Below, piece after piece: positions 24,204-32,264 of a stretch of DNA of 64,000 bases; positions within the stretch are counted from its first letter, which is position 1; each line of letters opens with the position of its first letter. The notes below the pieces were generated by a model that was not told the origin of the DNA, did no database searches, and was given only the letters and a program-made list of their open reading frames with translations. The stretch spans positions 118,642-182,641 of the forward strand of contig NZ_JYIT01000081.1 of NCBI RefSeq assembly GCF_000956545.1. The letters run 5' to 3'. This DNA is from Microbacterium azadirachtae (GTDB taxonomy: Bacteria > Actinomycetota > Actinomycetes > Actinomycetales > Microbacteriaceae). The position numbers and the translations under genes were made by a program.

Positions 24204-26672
24204 GTGACGCTGACAGCGGAGGAGCTGTACCGGCGCGGACGCGCGCAGCTGAACGCCGGCCGCAACGCGGCGGCCCGGCAGGCGCTGCTCCGCGCTCGGA
24301 CCCGCACCGAGGATCCCAACCTCCGCGCGCGGATCGCCGGATCCCTCGCGGCGATCACGATCCGCCAGGGCGACCGCGCCTCGGCGGAGGCGATCTGCCT
24401 CGAGGCGCTGGCGTGGACCGGGCTCTCCCCCGCGACCACGGCGATGCTGTGCGGCCAGCTGGGGCTCGTGGCGCTGGAGCGCGGGGACCTCGACAAGGCG
24501 ATGTCGCTGCTGGACCGCGGCATCGCGGGCATCGGCGACGAGGTGGAGCACCGCGCGCCGATGCTGCTCAACCGCAGCGTCGTGCACATGCAGGCAGGGC
24601 GCCTGGCGGCGGCGATCGCCGATCTGGACCGCGCCGTGCCCGACTACGCCGCGACCGGTGACGAGGTCTCCCGGGCGATGGCCGTGCACAACCGCGGCTA
24701 CGCGGCGCTGCTCGCCGGCGATCTCGTGCCCGCTCTGGAGAGCATGGGGGAAGCGCGCACCGTCCTCAGCACGGCGTCGGCGGTGAACGCCGCGATCTGC
24801 GACCGGGATCGCGCGGAAGTGCTGCGGGATGCCGGTCTCACGCGCGATGCCGAGCACGCCCTGGAACGCGCGATCCGGGTGTTCGGCGCGCATCGGATGC
24901 GGCAGGCGCGCGCCGAGGCGGAGTTCCAGCTCGCGCGGTCGCTGCTGAGCCACGACCCCGAGCGCGCGGCGCCGATCGCCGCGGCCGCCGCGCGACGGTT
25001 CCGCGCCGTCGGCAGCGAGTCCTGGAGCGTGCGGGCGGAAGCCGTGCGGCTGCGGGCGCTGCTGACCGTGGAGGCCGACGGCCGGGCCACCTCGGTGACC
25101 CCGCCGTCCGACGGCGCCGTGGACCGGGTCGAGACGCAGCTGCGGGCGCACCGGCTGCGCGCCGAGGCGGCGTCGCTGCGGCTCACCTGGCAGCGCCGCC
25201 GCGCGCAGACCGGCCCCGCGGACCCGGAACGGGAGTCCCGCATCCGCGTTCCCGCCGACGCGCCGCTGCCGGTCCGGCTCCTCGCGCAGGAGGTGCGCGC
25301 CGCGCGCGCTGCCGCATCCGGGGATGACGCGAGGGCCCGGCGGATCGCCGCCGCCGGGCTCGACGAGCTCGCGGGGTGGCAGGCATCGTTCGGGAGCCTC
25401 GACCTCGCCACCGCTCTCGTGATGCACGGCGCGGGGCTGTTGTACGCCGGGCTCGGCGCCGCGGTGCGTTCGGGACGGCCGGAGGTCGTGTTCGACTGGT
25501 CGGAGCGAGCCCGCCACCTCAGCCAGCAGACCGTGCCGCTGCGTCCTCCCCCGGATCCGGCCCTCGCCGCCGATCTCACGGAGCTGCGGATGCTGCGTGC
25601 CGAGGCGGTCTCCGGCGACTGGCTCGCCGAGCCGCGCGCCGCGGCGCTGAGCGAGCAGGTGCGGGAGCGCGAGTGGTCGTCGATCGGCCGCGCGGGCGGC
25701 CGTCGGCGCCTCACGCTCGCCGAGCTGCAGGCCGACCTGGACGGAGACACCGCGTTCGTCGCGTACGCGTTCCAGCGAGACGGCCTCGTCGCGGTCGCCG
25801 TCACGGCCGACGACGCCCGGATCGTCGACATCCCGCGCTGGCCGGTGGTACGTCGCGCGCTGGAGGGTCTGCGGGCCGACCTCGACGTCGCCGCGACGGT
25901 GCGCAGCGGCCCGATGGGCGATGTCGTGCGCCGGTCCCTCGACGAGCGCCTCGACGCCCTCTCGGAGGCTCTCCTCGCCCCGGTGCTCCCGATCGTCGGG
26001 GATCGACGGCTCGCCCTCGCCGCCGCGGCGATCCTCAACGGCGTGCCCTGGGCGATGCTGCCCGCGATGCGCGGGCGGGTCTTCACCGTGACCGACTCCG
26101 CGACGCAATGGCGGGAGCCGCGCGAGCCCGCCCCCTTCCGCGGCGTGGGCTTCGCCGTCGGGCCGCGCGTGCCCCGCGGCCCGGAGGAGGCGGCGCGGGG
26201 TGCCTCCGCCTGGCCCGGAGCGAGGGTCCTGGAGGGCGACGAGGCGACCGTCGGCGCGGTGACGGAGTTGACAGCGCGGGTGAGCGTGCTGCACCTCGCC
26301 GCGCACGGCAGGCATGCCGATGGGAACCCGATGTTCTCCGGCCTGGAGCTCGCGGACGGGGCGCTGTTCGGATACGACGTGGACCGGGTGACGCCCGTCC
26401 CCGACACCGTGGTGCTGTCGGCCTGCGAGGTCGGCCGCTCCTCGGTGCGCTGGGGGTGGGAGGCGATCGGCATGACGCGGGTCTGGCTGCACGCCGGCAC
26501 AGGAACCGTGATCGCGACGCCGGTGATCGTCGCCGACGACGACGCGTGCGAGCTGCTCGGAACCGTCCACACCGGCCTCGCCGCGGGGCTCCCGCCGGCG
26601 CTCGCGCTGGCGCGCGCCGAGGAGCGCACCGGGCTGCGCTCCTCGTTCCAGGTGCACGGGCGCGGATTCTGA
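24204..26672 (+). CDS. TPR-CHAT caspase-like protease
   Basis: An 822-residue protein. Residues about 1-400 are helical repeats of tetratricopeptide type (AEELYRRGRAQLNAGRNAAA, NRSVVHMQAGRLAAAIADLD). The C-terminus is a CHAT peptidase domain with H701 in LHLAAHGRH and C741 in VVLSACEVG, the caspase-like dyad. GTG 24204 is preferred over GTG 24198 because CATGCT lies 6 nt upstream (24192-24197). It is the last gene of the sigma-subtilase cluster, 42 nt behind the subtilase. The family is associated with regulated proteolysis and conflict systems. The targets are unknown. Confidence 0.85.
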   Translation: MTLTAEELYRRGRAQLNAGRNAAARQALLRARTRTEDPNLRARIAGSLAAITIRQGDRASAEAICLEALAWTGLSPATTAMLCGQLGLVALERGDLDKAMSLLDRGIAGIGDEVEHRAPMLLNRSVVHMQAGRLAAAIADLDRAVPDYAATGDEVSRAMAVHNRGYAALLAGDLVPALESMGEARTVLSTASAVNAAICDRDRAEVLRDAGLTRDAEHALERAIRVFGAHRMRQARAEAEFQLARSLLSHDPERAAPIAAAAARRFRAVGSESWSVRAEAVRLRALLTVEADGRATSVTPPSDGAVDRVETQLRAHRLRAEAASLRLTWQRRRAQTGPADPERESRIRVPADAPLPVRLLAQEVRAARAAASGDDARARRIAAAGLDELAGWQASFGSLDLATALVMHGAGLLYAGLGAAVRSGRPEVVFDWSERARHLSQQTVPLRPPPDPALAADLTELRMLRAEAVSGDWLAEPRAAALSEQVREREWSSIGRAGGRRRLTLAELQADLDGDTAFVAYAFQRDGLVAVAVTADDARIVDIPRWPVVRRALEGLRADLDVAATVRSGPMGDVVRRSLDERLDALSEALLAPVLPIVGDRRLALAAAAILNGVPWAMLPAMRGRVFTVTDSATQWREPREPAPFRGVGFAVGPRVPRGPEEAARGASAWPGARVLEGDEATVGAVTELTARVSVLHLAAHGRHADGNPMFSGLELADGALFGYDVDRVTPVPDTVVLSACEVGRSSVRWGWEAIGMTRVWLHAGTGTVIATPVIVADDDACELLGTVHTGLAAGLPPALALARAEERTGLRSSFQVHGRGF

Positions 26673-26865
26673 GACCGATGTATCAGCGCGGCCGCTGCGC
26701 GCTCTTCTTCTCCGGATCGACATGGTGTGGCCGACGCGAGCGCCGGCCGCTGGGGCGCCGTGGTGCTGGGGATGTGCGCAGTCGGGTTGACGCACAGCGA
26801 TCCGGGTACAGGGGGTGTCGTCGAGGGGACCGGCGGCACCCCCTCCTCGCGGTCCGACGCGGTGC

Positions 26866-27723
26866 TCAGTCCTCCAGGGGATCCTCCTCCGCGGGGACCG
26901 CTCCGGTCTCGACGGGGAGCCCCGGCGTGTTCGACCAGGCACTCCAGGATCCGGGATACACCGTGACCTCGCGTCCGATGAGGGCCCCGGCGAGCGCGAG
27001 CTGCGCGGCGGTGACGCCGGATCCGCAGTAGGCCGCGATCGGGACCTCCTCCCCTGCGCCGACGGCCTCGAACGCGGCCTCGATCTCGGACGGGCTGCGG
27101 AAGCGTCCGTCCGCCGTCAGGACCTCCGCGATCGGCAGGTTGCGAGCGCCGGGGATGTGCCCCGCGACAGGGTCGATCGGCTCGGTCTCGCCGCGGAACC
27201 GCTCCGGCGCACGGGCGTCCAGGAGCACTCCGGTCCACGCCGCCACCGCGTCCGCGTCCAGCACGCCGGTCGATCCAGGACGGGTCAGCACGACGTCGCC
27301 CGGCGGGGGCACGACCTCGCCCCGCTCGACCGCGCCTCCGGCGTCCCGCCAGGCGGCGAGTCCGCCGTCCAGGACGCGCACGTCGGCGACCCCGGCACGG
27401 CGCAGCGCCCACCACGCCCGCGATGCGGGCAGCGAGCGCGCGTCGTCGTAGACCACGACGGTCTGATCCCGGCGGATGCCCCAGCGGCGCGCGGCCCGTT
27501 CGAGGTCATCGTCGGCGGGCAGCGGATGGCGTCCGTCCGAGGGCGCGCCGTGCGCCGCCAGTTCCTCCTCGAGGTCGGCGAACACCGCGCCCGGAAGGTG
27601 CCCGTCGAGATACCTGTCACGTCCGTCCGTGAAGCCGAGGCGGTATCTCACGTCCAGGATGCGCGGATCGCCGCCCTCCTCGATCAGGGCGCGGAGCTCG
27701 GCGGCGGTGATCAGATCGGCCAT
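26866..27723 (-). CDS. Tandem-rhodanese sulfurtransferase (thiosulfate/3-mercaptopyruvate)
   Basis: A 285-residue enzyme with two rhodanese domains. The N-terminal domain is inactive (VYDDARSLPASRAWW has no cysteine), and the C-terminal domain carries the active-site loop with C233 in YCGSGVTA. It transfers sulfane sulfur to cyanide or thiols. The CGSGVTA loop is of the mercaptopyruvate-sulfurtransferase type. The frame is open to 27861, but ATG 27723 follows CATGAT by 6 nt and begins the conserved sequence. It converges on the CHAT gene across 193 bp, in which I see no credible gene. Confidence 0.88.
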   Translation of the reverse strand: MADLITAAELRALIEEGGDPRILDVRYRLGFTDGRDRYLDGHLPGAVFADLEEELAAHGAPSDGRHPLPADDDLERAARRWGIRRDQTVVVYDDARSLPASRAWWALRRAGVADVRVLDGGLAAWRDAGGAVERGEVVPPPGDVVLTRPGSTGVLDADAVAAWTGVLLDARAPERFRGETEPIDPVAGHIPGARNLPIAEVLTADGRFRSPSEIEAAFEAVGAGEEVPIAAYCGSGVTAAQLALAGALIGREVTVYPGSWSAWSNTPGLPVETGAVPAEEDPLED

Positions 27724-27802
27724 GGCCCCATCATGCCAACCCGCACCGACAGGGGCGCCCCGGATCGCCCGCCGTCCGAGCGGTTGCCCGTACGCTGGAG
27801 GC

Positions 27803-28825
27803 ATGACCGCCCCCTCTCGCCCCTCAGCGCTGCGCTGGGGCATCCTCGCCACGGGTGGCATCGCCGCCGCCTTCGCCGCCGACCTGCGTACCGCGGGCCT
27901 CGACCTGGTCGCCGTCGGCTCCCGGTCGCAGGAGTCGGCCGACGCCTTCGCCGCCCGCTACGGGATCGCCCGGGCGCACGGCTCCTACGAGGCCCTCGCG
28001 GCGGATCCCGAGGTCGACATCGTCTACGTGGCGACGCCGCATCCGATGCATCACGCCGACGCGCGCCTCGCGCTCGAGCACGGCAAGCACGTGCTCGTCG
28101 AGAAGGCGTTCACTCTGAACCGGTCCGAGGCGCAGGATCTCGCGGATCTGGGGCGCGAGAAGGGCCTGCTGGTCATGGAGGCGATGTGGACGCGCTATCT
28201 GCCGCACATGGTCCGCCTGCGCGAGATCATCGCCGCGGGAGTCCTGGGCGAGATCCGGGCCGTGTCCGCCGACCACACCCAGTCGCTGCCGACCGATCCG
28301 GCGCACCGCCTCAACGCCCTCGAGCTCGGCGGAGGGGCCCTGCTGGACCTCGGCATCTACCCGATCTCGTTCGTCTACGACGTGCTCGGCGCGCCCCTCA
28401 CCGTGCAGGCGACCGGTCGTCTCGCCGAGACCGGAGCCGACGCCGAGGTCGCGACGATCATGACGCACACCGGCGGCGCGGTCTCCACCACGCTGTCCTC
28501 GTCGCGCGCGGCCGGCCCCAACACCGCCGTGGTGCTCGGAACGCGGGCGCGCATCGAGATCGACCGCGTCTGGTACTCGCCGACGACGTTCCGCGTGGTC
28601 GCGACCGACGGCACCGTGCAGGAGGAGTTCGACGGCCGCACCACCGCCGACGGGCGCGGCGGTGGCCGCGGGATGCAGTACCAGGCCCTCGCCGCCGAAC
28701 GGTACGTCGCCGACGGCACGCTCGACAGCGATCTGCTCCCGGTCGCCGAGTCGGTCGCGATCATGGGCCTTCTCGACAACATCCGTGCTCAGATCGGCGT
28801 CCGCTACCCCGGCGAAGCCGCCTGA
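27803..28825 (+). CDS. Gfo/Idh/MocA-family NAD(P)-dependent oxidoreductase
   Basis: A 340-residue dehydrogenase of sugar or polyol type. The N-terminal Rossmann domain has RWGILATGGIAAAFA at residues 11-25, PHPMHHADARLALEHGKHVL, and an EKAF motif in place of the usual EKP. The C-terminal alpha/beta domain has GGGALLDLGIYPISFV, which holds the catalytic-site region. TACGCT lies 6 nt before ATG 27803. The NYN gene follows after 20 nt, so the pair may be co-transcribed. The substrate cannot be stated. Confidence 0.88.
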   Translation: MTAPSRPSALRWGILATGGIAAAFAADLRTAGLDLVAVGSRSQESADAFAARYGIARAHGSYEALAADPEVDIVYVATPHPMHHADARLALEHGKHVLVEKAFTLNRSEAQDLADLGREKGLLVMEAMWTRYLPHMVRLREIIAAGVLGEIRAVSADHTQSLPTDPAHRLNALELGGGALLDLGIYPISFVYDVLGAPLTVQATGRLAETGADAEVATIMTHTGGAVSTTLSSSRAAGPNTAVVLGTRARIEIDRVWYSPTTFRVVATDGTVQEEFDGRTTADGRGGGRGMQYQALAAERYVADGTLDSDLLPVAESVAIMGLLDNIRAQIGVRYPGEAA

Positions 28826-28845
28826 CCGATTCCGGAGGACAACCC

Positions 28846-29760
28846 ATGGCCGAACCGCAGGACACCCGCGTCGCCGTCTATCTCGACTTCGACAACATCG
28901 TCATCTCCTGGTACGACCGGGTGCACGGACGCAACGCGTACAGCAAGGACCGCCAGCGCATCCAGGACGACCCGTCCGACGCCGAGGTGGCGGAGCGTCT
29001 CAAGGCCGCGATGATCGACGTAGGCGCGATCATCGACTACGCGTCGTCGTTCGGCACCCTGGTGCTCACGCGGGCGTACGCCGACTGGTCCTCGCCGGTG
29101 AACGCCGAGTACCGCTCGCAGCTCGTGGCGCGCGCGGTCGACCTCGTCCAGCTCTTCCCCGCCGCGGCGTACGCGAAGAACGGAGCCGACATCCGCCTCG
29201 CCGTGGACGCCGTCGAGGACATGTTCCGCCTCCCCGACCTCACCCACGTGGTCATCGTCGCGGGTGACAGCGACTACGTCCCGCTGGCCCAGCGCTGCAA
29301 GCGGCTCGGCCGCTACGTGATCGGCGTGGGCGTCGCCGGATCCACCGCGAAGTCGCTGGCGGCCGCCTGCGACGAGTTCGAGGCGTACGACTCGCTGCCC
29401 GGCGTCGAGCGCGCCCCCGCGCCCGTCGAGGCCGTGCCGAAGAAGCCCGCCGCCAAGCAGACCCAGAGCGCGCGCAAGCAGTCCCGCGCGACCGTGGAGA
29501 AGGAAGAGCCCACCACCACCGACCAGGAGCAGGCCACGGCGACGTTGGCGCGCGCGCTGCGGCTCGGCCACGACAAGAGCGACGGCGACGAGTGGCTGCA
29601 CAGCTCCGCGGTGAAGACGCAGATGCGCCGCATGGACCCCTCGTTCAGCGAGAAGGCCCTCGGCTACCGGTCCTTCAACGCGTTCCTGAAGTCGCGCTCC
29701 GACATCGCCGAGCTGGAGGAGTCCGGCCACGAGCGTCTCGTGCGCCTGATCGAGAGCTGA
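28846..29760 (+). CDS. NYN-domain RNase-like protein with C-terminal OST-HTH/LOTUS domain
   Basis: A 304-residue protein. The N-terminal PIN-like NYN domain (LabA/DUF88) has VYLDFDNIVIS with D14 and D16, NGADIRLAVDAVEDMF, and VIVAGDSDYVPLAQRCKRLG. Together these form an acidic metal-binding site for ribonuclease activity. A charged low-complexity linker (about 190-230) leads to an OST-HTH/LOTUS module (about 235-304, GYRSFNAFLKSRSDI) that binds RNA. A GGAGGAC ribosome-binding site precedes ATG 28846. Much longer open frames upstream are shadows of the previous gene. Confidence 0.88.
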   Translation: MAEPQDTRVAVYLDFDNIVISWYDRVHGRNAYSKDRQRIQDDPSDAEVAERLKAAMIDVGAIIDYASSFGTLVLTRAYADWSSPVNAEYRSQLVARAVDLVQLFPAAAYAKNGADIRLAVDAVEDMFRLPDLTHVVIVAGDSDYVPLAQRCKRLGRYVIGVGVAGSTAKSLAAACDEFEAYDSLPGVERAPAPVEAVPKKPAAKQTQSARKQSRATVEKEEPTTTDQEQATATLARALRLGHDKSDGDEWLHSSAVKTQMRRMDPSFSEKALGYRSFNAFLKSRSDIAELEESGHERLVRLIES

Positions 29761-29817
29761 CCGCGGTCGGCTGACCGTTCGCGGAAGCGGAGCGTTGCGT
29801 TTCGCCATAGTCACGTG

Positions 29818-29859
29818 TTCGCTTTTTTTGAACATGTTCGATACTGTCGGGAACGTTCC
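29818..29859 (+). promoter_or_regulatory. Promoter with two 10-bp palindromes ahead of the epimerase gene
   Basis: Perfect palindromes GAACATGTTC (29830-29839) and GGAACGTTCC (29850-29859) have centres exactly 20 bp apart, on the same DNA face. A possible promoter is TTCGCT (29818-29823), a 16-bp spacer and GATACT (29840-29845). The first palindrome would fill the spacer and the second would cover the start site. An upstream GTTC at 29817-29820 adds a half-site. Confidence 0.45.
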
Positions 29860-29881
29860 GCTACGGGATCGAGGAGGAGCC

Positions 29882-30859
29882 ATGACGCAGGGAGTCGACG
29901 GCCGGGTGGTGCTGGGCGGATCCACGGGCTTCATCGGGCAGGATCTCGCGCGACGATGGCGGGCCGCCGGACGGGAGGTCATCACCGTCTCCCGGCACGA
30001 CGCCGACCTGCGCTGGGACGACCAGGCCGGCATCGACGCCGCCGTCGACGGAGCCGGGCTGGTGGTCGGCTTCGCCGGCAAGAGCGTGAACTGCCGCTAC
30101 ACGCCCGCGAACCGGGCCGAGATCCTCCGCTCGCGCACGACGACCACCACCGCGCTGCGCACGGCGGTCGCGCGCGCCGCGACGCCGCCTCCTCTCTGGA
30201 TCAACTCCTCCACGGCCACGATCTACCGACATGCCGAGGACGGGCCGCAGACGGAGACCCGGGGAGAGCTCGGCACCGGCTTCTCGGTCAACGTGGCGAA
30301 GGCCTGGGAGCGGGAGCTGTTCGCCGGCGACCTCCCCGGCACGCGGCGCGTGGCACTGCGCACGGCGATCGTGCTCGGCGACGGCGGCGTGCTCGGCACG
30401 CTGCGCACGCTCTCCCGCCTCGGCCTCGGCGGAACCCAGCACGACGGGCATTGGCCCCTCGGGCGCGCCCGTCGCGCCGCGGGCACGGCGCACGGGTTCC
30501 GGGCCCGCGGAGGACGGCAGCGGTTCAGCTGGGTGCACGTGGACGACCTGGCGGGGATCATCGCCTTCCTGGAGCGGCACCCGGAAGTGGACGGCCCGGT
30601 GAACGCGGTGGCGCCACGGGCGAGCGACAATCGCACCCTCATGGCGACGGTGCGGCGCGCGCTCGGCGTCCCGTTCGGGCTGCCGTCGGCCCGCTGGATG
30701 CTCGAACTCGGCGCGATCGCACTCGGCACGGAGACCGAGCTCATCCTGAAGAGCCGGTGGGTCGAGCCCGAGAAGCTCCTCGACGCGGGCTACGCATTCG
30801 CGCACCCCGACCTCGACGAGGCCGTCCGCACGTCGTTCGCCGCTCCCGCCGCGCACTGA
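29882..30859 (+). CDS. TIGR01777-family NAD-dependent epimerase (DUF1731), paralogue 1
   Basis: A 325-residue extended-SDR protein. The Rossmann loop is VVLGGSTGFIGQDLARRW near residue 10. AGKSVNCRYTPANRAEILRSR and WINSSTATIYRH are family signatures, and the C-terminal DUF1731 block ends ETELILKSRWVEPEKLLDAG. ATG 29882 follows a GAGGAGGAGCC ribosome-binding site. Family members are linked to cell-division or cell-envelope phenotypes in other bacteria, but the reaction is unknown. It is tail-to-tail with a second copy of the family. Confidence 0.86.
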   Translation: MTQGVDGRVVLGGSTGFIGQDLARRWRAAGREVITVSRHDADLRWDDQAGIDAAVDGAGLVVGFAGKSVNCRYTPANRAEILRSRTTTTTALRTAVARAATPPPLWINSSTATIYRHAEDGPQTETRGELGTGFSVNVAKAWERELFAGDLPGTRRVALRTAIVLGDGGVLGTLRTLSRLGLGGTQHDGHWPLGRARRAAGTAHGFRARGGRQRFSWVHVDDLAGIIAFLERHPEVDGPVNAVAPRASDNRTLMATVRRALGVPFGLPSARWMLELGAIALGTETELILKSRWVEPEKLLDAGYAFAHPDLDEAVRTSFAAPAAH

Positions 30860-30863
30860 CGCG

Positions 30864-31853
30864 TCAGCGGCCGACGATCGCCCGCACCGCGCCGTCCAGC
30901 TCAGGGAACCGGAAAAGGTAGCCGGCGTCCTCGAGCACCTGCGGCAGCACCCAACGACTCTTCAGGATGAGCTCCGACTCCGTGCGCAGCACCGCCATCC
31001 CGGGCTCGAGCACGAACCGCGGCGCCGGCAGACCGAAGGGCGCATGCACGGCGCGCCGCAGGGTGCGCATGAGGTCGATGTTGGTGACGGCGTGCGGCGA
31101 GGCCATGTTCACCGGACCCGCGACCTCGTCGTGATCGCGGAGGAATCGCACCGCCTGCACGAAGTCCTGCTCGTGCATCCAGCTCAGGCGCTGACGACCG
31201 CGCGAGTGCTCGTAGTCGGGCCGGTCGGGGTCGGTCGGGTGCGCGCCGATCCCCCGGTAGCGCCGGTGCGGGAACCACCAGCCGTCGTACTGCGGCCCGC
31301 CGAGCCCGAGCCGGGCCAGGCGCAGCAGCATCTCCATCACGGGCGCGCCGCGCCCGAGCACGAGCGAGGTGCGCAGGGCGATCCGCCGCGTTCCCGGGGT
31401 CTCGCCGGTGAAGAGCGCCGCCTCCCACTCCCGGGTCACATCGGGCGAGAAGCCCTTCTCCTCGAGCGGATCCGCTTCGGTGCGCGGCGTGTCGAGGGAG
31501 TAGCGGTAGGCCGTCGCGGAGCTTCCGTTCATCCACACCGCCGGCGGTGTCGCCGCGGCGGTGACCGCGCGGTGCAGGGCCGCAGTGGTGCGCACCCTGG
31601 AGCGCAGGATCTCCTCGCGGTTGCGATCGGTGTAGCGGCAGTCGATGCGCCGGCCCGCAAGACCGATCAGGAGATCCGCCCCGTCGACGAGGCGCAGGAT
31701 CCCGGCGGGATCGTCCCATCGGGCGTCGGCGCCGCTGCGGCCGATCGTGCGCACGTCGAAGCCGTCGATGCGCAGGGCGTCGCGCAGCGCGGTGCCGAGA
31801 TAGCCGCTGCCGCCGCCGATCACGGCGCGACGCAGACGCGGTGCCGCGCTCAT
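30864..31853 (-). CDS. TIGR01777-family NAD-dependent epimerase (DUF1731), paralogue 2
   Basis: A 329-residue homologue of the converging gene at 29882. It shares CRYTDRNREEILRSR, ATPPAVWMNGSSATAYRY and ESELILKSRWVLPQVLEDAG, with its own Rossmann loop AVIGGGSGYLGTAL. Only 4 bp separate the two stop codons. Its ATG overlaps the stop of the upstream cardiolipin-synthase-N protein by 4 nt. The active-site YxxxK pattern is altered relative to classical SDRs in both copies. Function unknown. Confidence 0.85.
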   Translation of the reverse strand: MSAAPRLRRAVIGGGSGYLGTALRDALRIDGFDVRTIGRSGADARWDDPAGILRLVDGADLLIGLAGRRIDCRYTDRNREEILRSRVRTTAALHRAVTAAATPPAVWMNGSSATAYRYSLDTPRTEADPLEEKGFSPDVTREWEAALFTGETPGTRRIALRTSLVLGRGAPVMEMLLRLARLGLGGPQYDGWWFPHRRYRGIGAHPTDPDRPDYEHSRGRQRLSWMHEQDFVQAVRFLRDHDEVAGPVNMASPHAVTNIDLMRTLRRAVHAPFGLPAPRFVLEPGMAVLRTESELILKSRWVLPQVLEDAGYLFRFPELDGAVRAIVGR

Positions 31854-32221
31854 CGGGCCCCCTCCTCGCCCTGCTGCTTCTTGCGCTTCTCGATCTCCGC
31901 GCGCAGCCGCCACTCCTCGATCTCGCGGTCGAGGTCGGCGATCTGCTGCTCGGTGCTGCGCGTGTCGGACGGCGGCGGAGGCGTCGCCGCGGCGGGCGGA
32001 TCGGCACGGCGCTCGCGCGGTCGCGGCAGCCGGATCCCCTCCCCGTCGTACTCGCGGCCGACGAGGAACCAGATCAGGGATCCGGCCAGCGGCAGGATGA
32101 TCACGAGGATGACCCAGAACACCTTGGGCAGGTGCTTCACCTGGTCGTCACGGCGCGTGATGATGTCGATGAGCGCGCCGATCATCAGCACCAGCACGAG
32201 GATCGAGAACACCAGGCCCAT
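31850..32221 (-). CDS. PLDc_N (cardiolipin synthase N-terminal) domain membrane protein
   Basis: A 123-residue protein. The first 60 residues form two transmembrane helices (MGLVFSILVLVLMIGALIDI; FWVILVIILPLAGSLIWFLV) followed by GREY, the PLDc_N/phospholipase-D-nuclease N-terminal module without a catalytic HKD domain. The C-terminal half is a proline-rich linker and a charged coiled coil (IADLDREIEEWRLRAEIEKRK). CAGGCT lies 6 nt before ATG 32221. Stop-start overlap with the epimerase couples the two. A scaffold role is possible, with no direct evidence. Confidence 0.82.
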   Translation of the reverse strand: MGLVFSILVLVLMIGALIDIITRRDDQVKHLPKVFWVILVIILPLAGSLIWFLVGREYDGEGIRLPRPRERRADPPAAATPPPPSDTRSTEQQIADLDREIEEWRLRAEIEKRKKQQGEEGAR

Positions 32222-32264
32222 GACGACAGCCTGCCAGACCGGAGCGGATCCCGGGCCCGCCGCG

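Noticed and set aside
22173..26942. 1589-residue minus-strand open frame across the subtilase and CHAT genes
   Set aside because: It is the complement of two genes with intact catalytic motifs. No domain is recognisable in the antisense translation.
26727..26966. Small open frame between the CHAT and rhodanese genes
   Set aside because: No ribosome-binding site, low-complexity glycine-rich sequence, and overlap with the end of the rhodanese gene.
29830..29839. LexA (SOS) box
   Set aside because: GAAC and GTTC are separated by 2 bp here, while the actinobacterial SOS box needs 4 bp.
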